DNA of 24,938 nt from W0P28-013 sp963638355. GTDB taxonomy: Bacteria; Bacteroidota; Bacteroidia; Bacteroidales; Paludibacteraceae. Location: contig CAVHRT010000018.1 in assembly GCA_963638355.1 (NCBI GenBank), forward strand, positions 1-24,938, read 5' to 3'. Within the stretch, counting starts at the first letter, position 1. Each line of letters begins with the position of its first letter. A model generated the notes under the pieces. The model searched no databases, was not told where the DNA came from, and saw only the letters and a program-made list of their open reading frames with translations. A program made the position numbers and the translations under genes. Of this stretch, positions 6,752 to 14,007 are shown piece after piece.

Positions 6752-8539
6752 TCAATCTAACTTCAGCACTGCGAGGAATGCTTTTTGCGGCACTTCAACG
6801 TTGCCAATCTGTTTCATGCGTTTTTTGCCGCGTTTCTGTTTCTCGAGCAGTTTGCGTTTGCGCGACACGTCGCCGCCGTAACATTTTGCGGTAACATCTT
6901 TGCGCACCTGTTTCACCGTTTCGCGAGCGATGATTTTTGCTCCAATGGCGGCCTGAATGGCGATGTCGAACTGCTGTCGCGGCAGCAAATCTTTCAGTTT
7001 CTCGCACATGCGCCGCCCAAAATCCACCGCATTGTCCTGATGGGTGAGGGTAGAGAGCGCGTCCACCTGCTCGCCGTTGAGCAGAATATCGAGTTTCACC
7101 AATTTCGATGGTCGGAAACCGTTGGCGTGGTAGTCGAACGAGGCGTAACCCTTCGAAATCGATTTCAGTTTGTCGTAAAAATCTATCACAATCTCGCCCA
7201 ATGGCAGATCGAAAAGTATCTCCACGCGATTGCCCGAGATGAATTCTTGTTTCACCAACTCGCCGCGTTTGCCGAGGCAGAGCGTCATTATCGGGCCAAT
7301 GTAGTTTGTTGCGGTGATTATGCTGGCGCGAATGTATGGCTCTTCGATGTGGTCTATCAGTGCTACATCGGGCATGCCAGCGGGATTGTGCACCTCAATT
7401 TTTTTGCCATGCTTGTCGTAAACCAAATACGAAACGTTTGGCACGGTGGTTATCACATCCATGTTGAATTCGCGGTCGAGACGCTCTTGCACAATCTCCA
7501 TGTGCAGCAATCCCAGAAATCCGCAGCGAAAGCCGAAGCCTAACGCCACCGAACTTTCGGGCGTAAAGGTGAGCGAGGCATCGTTCAGTTGTAGCTTTTC
7601 GAGGCTGGCGCGCAGATTTTCGTAATCTTCCGTCTCGATAGGGTAGACGCCAGCAAAAACCATCGGCTTCACCTCTTCGAAACCAGCGATGGCCTCGGTG
7701 CAAGGACGTTCAACATGGGTTATGGTATCGCCCACTTTCACCTCGCTCGATGTCTTGATGCCGCTGATGATGTAGCCCACATTGCCCGCCGTCAGTTCGC
7801 GGCAAGGCTGAAGATCCATTTTAAGAACACCAATCTCGTCGGCATCGTATTGTCGGCCTGTGTTGAAAAATTTTACGAAATCGCCCGTTTTCAGCGTGCC
7901 GTTCACCACTTTGAAATAGGCAATGATGCCGCGGAAACTGTTGAATACCGAGTCGAAAATGAGGCATTGCAGCGGCGCTTCGGGATCGCCTTTGGGCGCG
8001 GGAATGCGCTCGACAATGGCGTTCAGAATCTCTTCCACGCCAAGTCCGGTTTTGCCGCTGGCACGAATTATATCTTCGCGTTTGCAGCCGAGCAGATCCA
8101 CAATTTCGTCCTCTACCAAATCGGGCATGGCGCTGTCCATGTCGCATTTGTTCATCACGGGAATTATCTCCAAATCGTGTTCTATGGCCATGTACAGATT
8201 GCTGATGGTTTGCGCCTGCACGCCTTGCGAAGCATCGACCACCAACAGCGCACCTTCGCATGCAGCTATCGAGCGGCTCACCTCGTACGAAAAATCGACG
8301 TGCCCCGGCGTGTCAATCAGATTCAGCGTGTATTCTTCGCCTTTGTAGGTATATTTCATCTGAATGGCGTGGCTTTTGATGGTGATGCCGCGCTCGCGTT
8401 CGAGGTCCATGTCGTCGAGCACTTGCGCTTGTAAGTCCTTGGCTGCCACCGTTTTAGTATATTCGAGCAGACGGTCGGCCAGCGTGCTTTTGCCGTGATC
8501 GATATGTGCTATGATGCAAAAATTGCGTATGTGTTTCAT
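6752..8539 (-). CDS. lepA: Elongation factor 4 (back-translocating GTPase LepA)
   Basis: LepA/EF4 is a ribosome-associated translational GTPase. The chosen start at 8539 (MKHIRNFCII) gives 595 residues, the usual length. A longer reading frame from a TTG at 8572 is rejected because it would begin inside the promoter -7 box. GTPase motifs are clear: G1 AHIDHGKS (11-18), G2 region RGITIKSH, G3 DTPGHVDF, G4 NKCD, and a G5-like SGKTG. The elongation factor G-like domains follow, and the LepA-specific C-terminus with a basic KRKLLEKQKRGKKRMKQIG stretch is intact. rpe and the GNAT-like gene lie downstream in the same direction. Confidence 0.97.
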   Translation of the reverse strand: MKHIRNFCIIAHIDHGKSTLADRLLEYTKTVAAKDLQAQVLDDMDLERERGITIKSHAIQMKYTYKGEEYTLNLIDTPGHVDFSYEVSRSIAACEGALLVVDASQGVQAQTISNLYMAIEHDLEIIPVMNKCDMDSAMPDLVEDEIVDLLGCKREDIIRASGKTGLGVEEILNAIVERIPAPKGDPEAPLQCLIFDSVFNSFRGIIAYFKVVNGTLKTGDFVKFFNTGRQYDADEIGVLKMDLQPCRELTAGNVGYIISGIKTSSEVKVGDTITHVERPCTEAIAGFEEVKPMVFAGVYPIETEDYENLRASLEKLQLNDASLTFTPESSVALGFGFRCGFLGLLHMEIVQERLDREFNMDVITTVPNVSYLVYDKHGKKIEVHNPAGMPDVALIDHIEEPYIRASIITATNYIGPIMTLCLGKRGELVKQEFISGNRVEILFDLPLGEIVIDFYDKLKSISKGYASFDYHANGFRPSKLVKLDILLNGEQVDALSTLTHQDNAVDFGRRMCEKLKDLLPRQQFDIAIQAAIGAKIIARETVKQVRKDVTAKCYGGDVSRKRKLLEKQKRGKKRMKQIGNVEVPQKAFLAVLKLD

Positions 8540-8569
8540 GCGGTCTTTTGGTTCGGTCGAAATGAATTG

Positions 8570-8601
8570 CAAAGTTACGAATAATTTTTGATAGCCACAA
8601 A
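8570..8601 (-). promoter_or_regulatory. Promoter for lepA
   Basis: Read on the minus strand, TTTG (8601-8598), 20 bases, then TAACTTTG (8577-8570) is a near-perfect Bacteroidota promoter. The start of transcription would fall near 8563, about 25 bases before the ATG at 8539. This fixes the lepA start. Confidence 0.8.
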
Positions 8602-8640
8602 TGCCAAGTTAGAGCATAGATTTTGAGAGCATGGAGCAAT

Positions 8641-8722
8641 GTTATGACAAAAATCTGTGATTTCCACAAATTTTTGGCGTAGAAATTTTGAAACTGGTTG
8701 TAGAAGAGAGTTTTGCGTGTTT
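8641..8722 (-). repeat. Left copy of the hairpin-containing repeat flanking the ATPase gene
   Basis: This segment lies just after the ATPase stop and matches 10059-10140 over about 80 bases with scattered differences, including an identical CCACAAATTTTTGGCGTAGA block. It contains an imperfect palindrome at 8649-8675. Read on the minus strand it looks like the ATPase leader (CGCCAAA, hairpin, then TTTTTGTCA) but no ATPase gene follows it. Confidence 0.75.
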
Positions 8723-8728
8723 AAAATG

Positions 8729-9985
8729 TTACCAAAGTGGTGCTTTGTTGAGCAAAAAATCGTGTAGCGTGATGATTTGCACGCCTTCGTCATCGGTCCA
8801 ACTGGCTTGGTAATCATTACCAAGAATTATTATTTTGCGAAAATGGTCGGGAACATTCACTAGCGGGCGTTGTTCTTGTATGGTTTTTTCTCTATCGGGT
8901 AACGCCAAAACCGACTGAATATAAACGCGTTGCGGTGGATTATTTACCACAAAATCGACCTCGAGCGTTTTGCGTTTGCTCTCTTTTTTCTTGTCTTGTT
9001 CCCAAATGTTTACCACGCCCACATCAACCGAATAGCCGCGCAAACAGAGTTCATTGTATATCACGTTCTCCATTAAATGCGTGTCCTCTTGTTGCCTAAA
9101 ATTGAGCAGCATATTGCGTATTCCGATGTCTTCGAAAAAGTATTTGGTTTCCGTTCCAATATATTTTCGCCCTTTCACATCGTAGCGCAACGCTCCATCG
9201 ATAATGAATGCGTCCTGCAAATAGTGCAGATATTCTGAGATGGTTCGTGAGGTGATGGATAGTTTTTCCTTGGTTTTGAAAGTGTTCGCAATGCGTAGTG
9301 GATTGGTGCTTGAACCAATTGACGAGGCAAGTACTTGCACCAAATGCTCCATTCCTTCGGCGTTTCGCAAGTTATTATGCTCAATTACGTCTTTCAAATA
9401 GGTGGCTTCGTAAACGGTTTTCAAATATTGTTTTTTGCTTTGTTCCGAGTCGAGCAGGGCAACTTGTGGTAGTCCACCATAGCGAAAATAATTTTGCAGT
9501 GCTTGACGATAGTCGCCGCCAACACCCTCGAAGTATTCGGCAAAACTTAGTGGGTGAATGCGAATTTCCCAGCCTCGACCACGAAATTCGGTTACCACAT
9601 CTGATGACAAAAATTTGCTGTTGCTGCCTGAAACATACACTTGCGTGTTTCGGCGATGCATCAGGCTTAGCAACACACCCACAAAGTCGTCGACCATTTG
9701 CACCTCGTCGAGAATAACGTAGCAAATTTTGTCATCTTTTGGATCGTTCGCATCAATAAATTTCAGGAGCGTGTCGGGTTGCGTGAGGTGCGCGTTGTTG
9801 CGGTCGTCGAGCGAAAGTTCGATGATGTGCCTAGCATCCACACCATGTTCTATCAAGTATTGATGAAAAATGGTGAATAGAAGGTACGATTTACCGCAGC
9901 GCCTAATTCCAGTTACGATTTTGATCATGTCGTGGCGTTGTCCATCGATCAGTTCTTGTAGGTAGTTGGTCCTTGGAAAAATCAT
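8729..9985 (-). CDS. AAA ATPase with DUF4143-type C-terminal domain
   Basis: This 418-residue protein belongs to the large bacterial family of AAA_14/DUF4143 ATPases, whose cellular role is poorly known. The ATG at 9985 (MIFPRTNYLQ) is chosen because a promoter -7 box lies at 10032-10025; the longer frame from 10054 would begin upstream of the transcript. Walker A is GIRRCGKS (26-33), Walker B is YVILDEVQ (89-96), and VYVSGSNSKFLS (117-128) is the typical sensor segment. A winged-helix-like middle (SITSRTISEYLHYLQDA) precedes a restriction-endonuclease-like end with an EVDFVV strand and a VYIQSV strand, in which Gln stands where active nucleases usually carry E-x-K, as is common in this family. 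It is flanked by hairpin repeats on both sides, which suggests it may be an acquired or multicopy cassette. Confidence 0.9.
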   Translation of the reverse strand: MIFPRTNYLQELIDGQRHDMIKIVTGIRRCGKSYLLFTIFHQYLIEHGVDARHIIELSLDDRNNAHLTQPDTLLKFIDANDPKDDKICYVILDEVQMVDDFVGVLLSLMHRRNTQVYVSGSNSKFLSSDVVTEFRGRGWEIRIHPLSFAEYFEGVGGDYRQALQNYFRYGGLPQVALLDSEQSKKQYLKTVYEATYLKDVIEHNNLRNAEGMEHLVQVLASSIGSSTNPLRIANTFKTKEKLSITSRTISEYLHYLQDAFIIDGALRYDVKGRKYIGTETKYFFEDIGIRNMLLNFRQQEDTHLMENVIYNELCLRGYSVDVGVVNIWEQDKKKESKRKTLEVDFVVNNPPQRVYIQSVLALPDREKTIQEQRPLVNVPDHFRKIIILGNDYQASWTDDEGVQIITLHDFLLNKAPLW

Positions 9986-9993
9986 GTTGTGAC

Positions 9994-10020
9994 AAATTTT
10001 TGTGGTTTCCACAGATATTT
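9994..10020 (-). repeat. Middle copy of the hairpin repeat, in the ATPase leader
   Basis: An imperfect palindrome with arms AAATTTTTGTGG and CCACAGATATTT occupies almost the whole predicted 5' leader of the ATPase mRNA, ending nine bases before its ATG. It is the same hairpin found at 8649-8675 and 10067-10092. A structure so close to the start codon could affect translation or serve as a protein-binding site. Confidence 0.75.
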
Positions 10021-10024
10021 GGCG

Positions 10025-10054
10025 CAAAGTTACGACATTTTTCTGAATGCGCAA
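10025..10054 (-). promoter_or_regulatory. Promoter for the ATPase gene
   Basis: On the minus strand, TTG (10054-10052), 19 bases, then TAACTTTG (10032-10025) fits the Bacteroidota promoter pattern. The transcript would start near 10018, so the leader of about 33 bases consists mainly of the hairpin repeat. Confidence 0.75.
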
Positions 10055-10058
10055 TTAT

Positions 10059-10140
10059 TTCATGATAAAAATTTGCGGAAACCACAAATTTTTGGCGTAG
10101 ACTTTCGGAAACAGGCTGTGGAAGGGAGTCTTGCGTTTGT
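10059..10140 (-). repeat. Right copy of the hairpin-containing repeat flanking the ATPase gene
   Basis: This copy lies upstream of the ATPase promoter and aligns with 8641-8722. Its hairpin is at 10067-10092 (AAAATTTGCGG, AAA, CCACAAATTTTT-type arms). Homology continues beyond the hairpin through a GGAAACAGGCTGTGGAAGGGAG-like segment that matches the left copy with a few changes, and stops near 10140. Confidence 0.75.
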
Positions 10141-10164
10141 TTTTGCTAAAAATCGAACAAAGTT

Positions 10165-10194
10165 TTTGTTTTGCGAAAAAAAGTTGTAAATTTG
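10165..10194 (+). promoter_or_regulatory. Promoter for the candidate small RNA
   Basis: TTTG at 10165-10168, 18 bases, then TAAATTTG at 10187-10194 followed by CA. Transcription would begin near 10199-10201, exactly where a 13-base-pair hairpin starts, and no good reading frame follows. This supports a non-coding transcript. Confidence 0.65.
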
Positions 10195-10198
10195 CATT

Positions 10199-10285
10199 GT
10201 TGCTGTTTCACGGAATAGGCAATACCGGAACCACAGTTAGTGGAACAGCAACTTCGCACCTCGGCATTTGTCAGGGTGCGTTTTT
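10199..10285 (+). ncRNA. Candidate small structured RNA of about 87 nt, unrecognised
   Basis: Directly after a promoter match, bases 10199-10211 (GTTGCTGTTTCAC) pair with 10240-10252 (GTGGAACAGCAAC) over 13 base pairs with one G-U pair. The 28-base apical part (GGAATAGGCAATACC...) contains further short pairing options, including CCAC/GTGG. A second hairpin with a T-run ends the unit at 10285. No start codon with a sensible frame lies inside. It is not recognisable to me as tRNA, 6S or tmRNA, and the conserved SRP domain IV motif (GGAAGGAAGCAGC type) is missing. It could be a stand-alone regulatory RNA or an attenuator leader upstream of parC; the separate promoter near 10437 favours the former. 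Confidence 0.5.
10255..10285 (+). terminator. Rho-independent terminator of the candidate small RNA
   Basis: CGCACC (10255-10260) pairs with GGTGCG (10275-10280) and is followed at once by five T bases. The loop is TCGGCATTTGTCAG. This is a standard hairpin-plus-T-run arrangement on the plus strand. Confidence 0.7.
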
Positions 10286-10436
10286 AATTATCGAATCATC
10301 GAATTTTTGCGTTAAGCGAGAGCAAAATCAAACTTGTGTTTGTTTTGCCGAGCGGAGCAAAAATGCGGAAGCAATCATTGAATGATTGAATGGCAGTGTG
10401 TTGAAAACTTTATTTCGCCCTCTCGGCAAATTTTTG
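10286..10436. other. Non-coding gap between the candidate RNA and the parC promoter
   Basis: No gene is seen here. The gap holds a hairpin-like TTTTGCCGAGCGGAGCAAAA (10343-10362) and a perfect CAATCATT/AATGATTG inverted repeat at 10372-10388 with a one-base loop. Several ATCATCGAAT/ATCATTGAAT-like words recur. The long open frame across the gap has no RBS or recognisable protein character. Confidence 0.5.
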
Positions 10437-10444
10437 TATCTTTG
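10437..10444 (+). promoter_or_regulatory. Promoter -7 box for the parC gene
   Basis: TATCTTTG followed by CA is an exact TAnnTTTG match. A TTTC 20 bases upstream is a weak partner for the TTTG box. The resulting leader of about 120 bases ends in short CAGAAAT-type repeats (10505-10541). Confidence 0.6.
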
Positions 10445-10504
10445 CAGTCTGAATGCGCTGTTGCGCAGTTACAAATTTCTGACGATTATCGCCATATTTC
10501 GCGT

Positions 10505-10541
10505 AAAAATCGAATCAGAAATTAAAAATCAGAAATCAGAA
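10505..10541 (+). repeat. CAGAAAT short direct repeats just before parC
   Basis: Units of the form ATCAGAAAT are repeated three times with small changes, ending about 30 bases before the parC ATG at 10571. They resemble the AATCTGAAAT units at 19092-19123 and belong to the same class of short AT-rich repeats. Confidence 0.55.
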
Positions 10542-10570
10542 ATTTTCCGAACTGAGAAACTATTTTGATT

Positions 10571-13492
10571 ATGGCCGAAGATAAAGACAACGAATTGGAA
10601 GAAAATGGCGTGAACGACGCACTCGAGACAAACGAAACAATCGGTGAAAATGACGCAGTAGAGCAGTCCACAGACCCTGCCGAAGGCGATGGCGAACCGC
10701 AGCAACACTCCGACTACAAGCGTCCCGACCTGCTCGACGAGGAGGCAAAACGCCACCTTTCGGGCATGTACCAGATGTGGTTTTTGGACTATGCCTCGTA
10801 TGTGAACCTCGACCGCGCCATTCCGCACATAAACGATGGCTTGAAACCCGTTCAACGTCGCGTGCTACACGCCATGCGCCGTGCCGACGATGGTCGCTAC
10901 AACAAAGTGGCTGCCATTGTGGGCGACACCATGCACTATCATCCGCACGGCGATGCCTCTATCTACAGCGCTTTGGTGAATTTGGGTCAGAAAAATCTGC
11001 TCATCGATTGCCAAGGTAACTGGGGCAACATTCTCACGGGCGACTCGGCTGCTGCTCCGCGTTACATCGAAGCGCGATTGTCGAAATTTGCGCTCGAGGC
11101 GGTGTTCAATCCAAAAACTACGCCGTGGAAACCTTCGTACGATGGTCGCAGCCAAGAGCCGATATTCTTGCCAGTGAAATTTCCATTGCTTCTGATGCAG
11201 GGTTGCGAAGGCATTGGCTTGGGTCTGAATTCCAAGATTTTACCGCACAATTTCAATGAATTGCTCGACGCTTCAATCGCTATTTTGCGCGGCGAGGAAT
11301 TCCAACTTTTCCCCGATTTCCCGACGGGCGGTCTGCTCGATGTGAGTCGCTACAACGATGGCGAGCGTGGTGGCGTGGTGAAAATTCGCACGCACATCGA
11401 AAAACTCGATAACCGCACGCTCGTAATTCGCGATGTGCCTTATGGCGTGGCAGTGCGCGATCTTATCGAATCGATATTGACGGCTGCCGAAAAAGGCAAA
11501 ATCAACATAAAAAATGTGACGGATAGCACCTCGTCGCAGGTTGAAATTACGGTGCACCTCGAGTCGAAAACCTCGTCGGACAAGACCATCGACGCGCTCT
11601 ATGCCTTCACAAAATGCGAGGTAAGTTATTCGCCAAACTGCTGCGTGGTCGACAACAACAAGCCGTGTTTCATCTCGGTGAGCGAGGTTCTGCGGCGCAA
11701 CACCGCGCAGACGCTCAATCTGCTCACGCAAGAGTTGAACATCGAAATGGGCGAGTTGGAAGATCGTTGGCACCAGATTTCGCTCGAAAAGATATTCTTC
11801 GAAAAACGAATCTATAAGGTTTTGGAGCAAGATTTCGACTCGTGGGACGACCAAATCACCGAAATCGAGCGCAAATTCGACCCATATCGCAAACTTTTGC
11901 ACCGCGAAATCACGCGCGACGATGTGCTGAAACTGTGCGAAAAACCAGTCCGCAAAATTTCGAAATTCGACATCAAAAAGGCCGAAGAGGACATCGCTTC
12001 CATCGAGGAACAGATGAAAAAGGTGCAGTACAATCTCGATCACATCATCGACTACACCATCGATTGGTTCAAACATCTGAAAGAGAAATATGGCAAAACC
12101 TATCCGCGCCTGACCGAAATTCGCAATTTCGAGAGCATTCAAGCCACAAAAGTGGTCGAAGCCAACGAAAAACTCTTTGTCAATCGCGACGAAGGCTTCA
12201 TCGGCACAGGCTTGAAGAAGGACGACAATGTGGAATTTGTTGGCAATTGCTCCGACATCGACGACATCATTGTATTTTTCAAAGATGGCAAATATAAAGT
12301 GGTGAAAGTGGCCGATAAACTCTATGTCGGCAAAGGCATAATTCATGTGGCTGTGTTTGTTAAAAACGACCATCGCACCATCTACAACGCCATCTATCGC
12401 GACGGACGCGCTGGCTACTACTACATCAAACGTTTTGCGGTGAATGGCGTTACGCGCGCCAAAGAGTACGACCTGACGCAGGGCAACGAAGGCTCGAAAG
12501 TGGTCTATTTCTCGGCAAATGCCAATGGCGAGGCCGAAACCGTGAAAGTTACGTTGAAACCGACCACACGCCGCGTGAAAAACCTGATTTTCGAGAAAGA
12601 TTTCTCCGAAGTGGCCATCAAAGGTCGCCAATCGATGGGAAATATCCTCACAAAATACGACGTTCACAAGATTTTGCTGAAGCAGAAAGGCGGCTCCACG
12701 CTCGGTGGCACGCCTATTTGGTTCGATGCCGATGTGCTACGGCTCAACATCGACAAGCGCGGGCAGTATGTTGGCGAATTTTTCAATGGCGATCAGATTT
12801 TGGTCGTTACCAAAAATGGCGAATATTACACCACCAATTTCGATCTGAACAACCACTACGACGACGATGTGCTACGGCTCGAAAAGTTCGATGCAAACAA
12901 GGTTTGGAGCGTTGCGCTCTACGATGCCGAGCAGGGTTACGCCTACATCAAACGGTTCCTGTTCGAGGCGCAAAAAAATCGCACTTCGTTCCTTGGCGAC
13001 AGCAAACTTTCGCGACTTTTCGCCATTTCCGATCAGGTTTATCCGCGTTTCAAAGTGACGATGGGCGGCGGCGATTCGTTCCGCGATGCGTTCGAGGTAG
13101 ATGTTGAGAGTTTCATTGGCGTGAAGAGTTTCAAGGCCAAAGGCAAGCGCATCACCACGTGGAATGTTGAGACGGTAGAGGAACTCGAACCGCTGCGTTT
13201 CCCAGAGCCTGAACCGCAAGAAAATGCCGATGAAACCGCCGAAAATACGCCAAACGACGCTGCCGAAAATGCTGAAAACGAAGTCAATGCCGAACCAGTA
13301 AAGGCTGAAAATTCTTCGGAGCAATCGGCTGAAAAAAACGCGAAAGAATCGGTGAAAAATGTCGATGGTGTGGAGATTGTTACGGTCGATACCACCAAAA
13401 AGAACGATTCCACCGAGAAGAAAACTGACGAAGAAGATCGTAGTAAAGAGATTGATGACATCACTGGTCAGATGCGGCTTTTCGACGATTGA
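10571..13492 (+). CDS. parC: DNA topoisomerase IV subunit A (ParC/GyrA family)
   Basis: This 973-residue type IIA topoisomerase subunit cuts and rejoins DNA; with its ParE partner it decatenates and relaxes chromosomes. The ATG at 10571 (MAEDKDNELE) is used rather than a TTG two codons earlier. The core has GLKPVQRRVLHAM, the HPHGD motif at 124-128 and the catalytic tyrosine Y165 in APRYIEARL. A coiled-coil-like segment around 440-500 precedes the C-terminal beta-propeller region. No GyrA box (QRRGGKG type) was seen, which favours ParC over GyrA. An acidic N-terminal extension of about 60 residues and an acidic E/N/A-rich tail of about 110 residues are unusual for E. coli ParC. The protein ends in GQMRLFDD, a possible sliding-clamp-binding peptide. 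DUF2147 and RsmF-like genes follow closely. Confidence 0.92.
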   Translation: MAEDKDNELEENGVNDALETNETIGENDAVEQSTDPAEGDGEPQQHSDYKRPDLLDEEAKRHLSGMYQMWFLDYASYVNLDRAIPHINDGLKPVQRRVLHAMRRADDGRYNKVAAIVGDTMHYHPHGDASIYSALVNLGQKNLLIDCQGNWGNILTGDSAAAPRYIEARLSKFALEAVFNPKTTPWKPSYDGRSQEPIFLPVKFPLLLMQGCEGIGLGLNSKILPHNFNELLDASIAILRGEEFQLFPDFPTGGLLDVSRYNDGERGGVVKIRTHIEKLDNRTLVIRDVPYGVAVRDLIESILTAAEKGKINIKNVTDSTSSQVEITVHLESKTSSDKTIDALYAFTKCEVSYSPNCCVVDNNKPCFISVSEVLRRNTAQTLNLLTQELNIEMGELEDRWHQISLEKIFFEKRIYKVLEQDFDSWDDQITEIERKFDPYRKLLHREITRDDVLKLCEKPVRKISKFDIKKAEEDIASIEEQMKKVQYNLDHIIDYTIDWFKHLKEKYGKTYPRLTEIRNFESIQATKVVEANEKLFVNRDEGFIGTGLKKDDNVEFVGNCSDIDDIIVFFKDGKYKVVKVADKLYVGKGIIHVAVFVKNDHRTIYNAIYRDGRAGYYYIKRFAVNGVTRAKEYDLTQGNEGSKVVYFSANANGEAETVKVTLKPTTRRVKNLIFEKDFSEVAIKGRQSMGNILTKYDVHKILLKQKGGSTLGGTPIWFDADVLRLNIDKRGQYVGEFFNGDQILVVTKNGEYYTTNFDLNNHYDDDVLRLEKFDANKVWSVALYDAEQGYAYIKRFLFEAQKNRTSFLGDSKLSRLFAISDQVYPRFKVTMGGGDSFRDAFEVDVESFIGVKSFKAKGKRITTWNVETVEELEPLRFPEPEPQENADETAENTPNDAAENAENEVNAEPVKAENSSEQSAEKNAKESVKNVDGVEIVTVDTTKKNDSTEKKTDEEDRSKEIDDITGQMRLFDD

Positions 13493-13517
13493 TGTAACTT
13501 GTAAAGCGGGAAAAATC

Positions 13518-14003
13518 ATGCTTTTAAGAATTAGAAGAACGAATGCACGCCGAAAAATAGTGCTTTTGTCGGCACTTGTAAGCACCACGCTTTTGATGGC
13601 GCAGTCCGAAGCCGACAAAATTTGCGGACTCTATTATGTGGTAGATAAATTCACTTCTGGCGAACAGTGCAAAGTTCGCATTTACCGCACCAACAAAGGC
13701 ACTTACGAGGCGCAAGTGGTGTGGATGAACAAGCCTTACAACGACGATGGCACGCTGCGGCGCGATGTGAATAATCCCGATCCTGCGTTGCGCAATACGC
13801 CATGCAATCGCGTGGTGATGATGCGCAACCTGACCTACAATGCCGACGAAAAAGAGTGGCAAAATGGTGAGGTCTATAATCCGCAAAATGGTCGATTCTA
13901 TCGCTCGTATATGAGTTTCGAAAGCGACAAAAAACTGCGCGTTCGTGGCTATTGGGGCATTTCGCTCTTGGGCTTGACCATGTATTGGGACAAAATAGAG
14001 TAG
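13518..14003 (+). CDS. DUF2147-family exported protein
   Basis: A 161-residue protein with an N-terminal signal peptide (basic MLLRIRRTNARRK, then hydrophobic IVLLSALVSTTLLMAQ), predicted to be cleaved after Ala-Gln near residue 28-30. The mature part matches the DUF2147 pattern: an ICGLYYV opening, a YEAQVVWMNKP strand, the central MMRNLTYNADEKEWQNGEVYNPQNGRFYRS block, and a terminal LRVRGYWGISLLGLTMYWDK. Homologues are small periplasmic or outer-membrane-associated beta-rich proteins of unknown function. The ATG at 13518 lies 25 bases after parC, so co-transcription is likely. A longer upstream frame overlapping parC is rejected because the signal peptide begins here. Confidence 0.85.
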   Translation: MLLRIRRTNARRKIVLLSALVSTTLLMAQSEADKICGLYYVVDKFTSGEQCKVRIYRTNKGTYEAQVVWMNKPYNDDGTLRRDVNNPDPALRNTPCNRVVMMRNLTYNADEKEWQNGEVYNPQNGRFYRSYMSFESDKKLRVRGYWGISLLGLTMYWDKIE

Positions 14004-14007
14004 AGCC

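Noticed and set aside
8540..8572. Extended lepA start at a TTG (8572)
   Set aside because: The TTG lies within the promoter -7 box (8577-8570), so it would precede the transcript. The ATG at 8539 begins the standard LepA N-terminus.
10199..10285. Signal recognition particle (4.5S) RNA
   Set aside because: A GGAA tetranucleotide and a long stem are present, but the flanking bases cannot close the SRP tetraloop and the conserved AGCAGCC side of the internal loop is missing.
10131..10385. Plus-strand open frame of 84 codons across the candidate RNA
   Set aside because: It starts upstream of the promoter match, runs through a 13-bp stem and a terminator, and has no RBS or protein-like pattern.
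11273..12667. Long minus-strand open frame (about 464 codons) opposite parC
   Set aside because: It is fully antisense to a confident topoisomerase gene, its translation has no recognisable domains, and such frames arise from the codon bias of this genome. The same applies to frames opposite rho (2891-3904, 3938-4483), lepA (6785-7543, 7715-8434) and the aminotransferase (1487-2668).
13359..13517. Longer start for the DUF2147 protein overlapping parC
   Set aside because: The upstream residues are basic and low in structure, and a clear signal peptide begins at the ATG at 13518.
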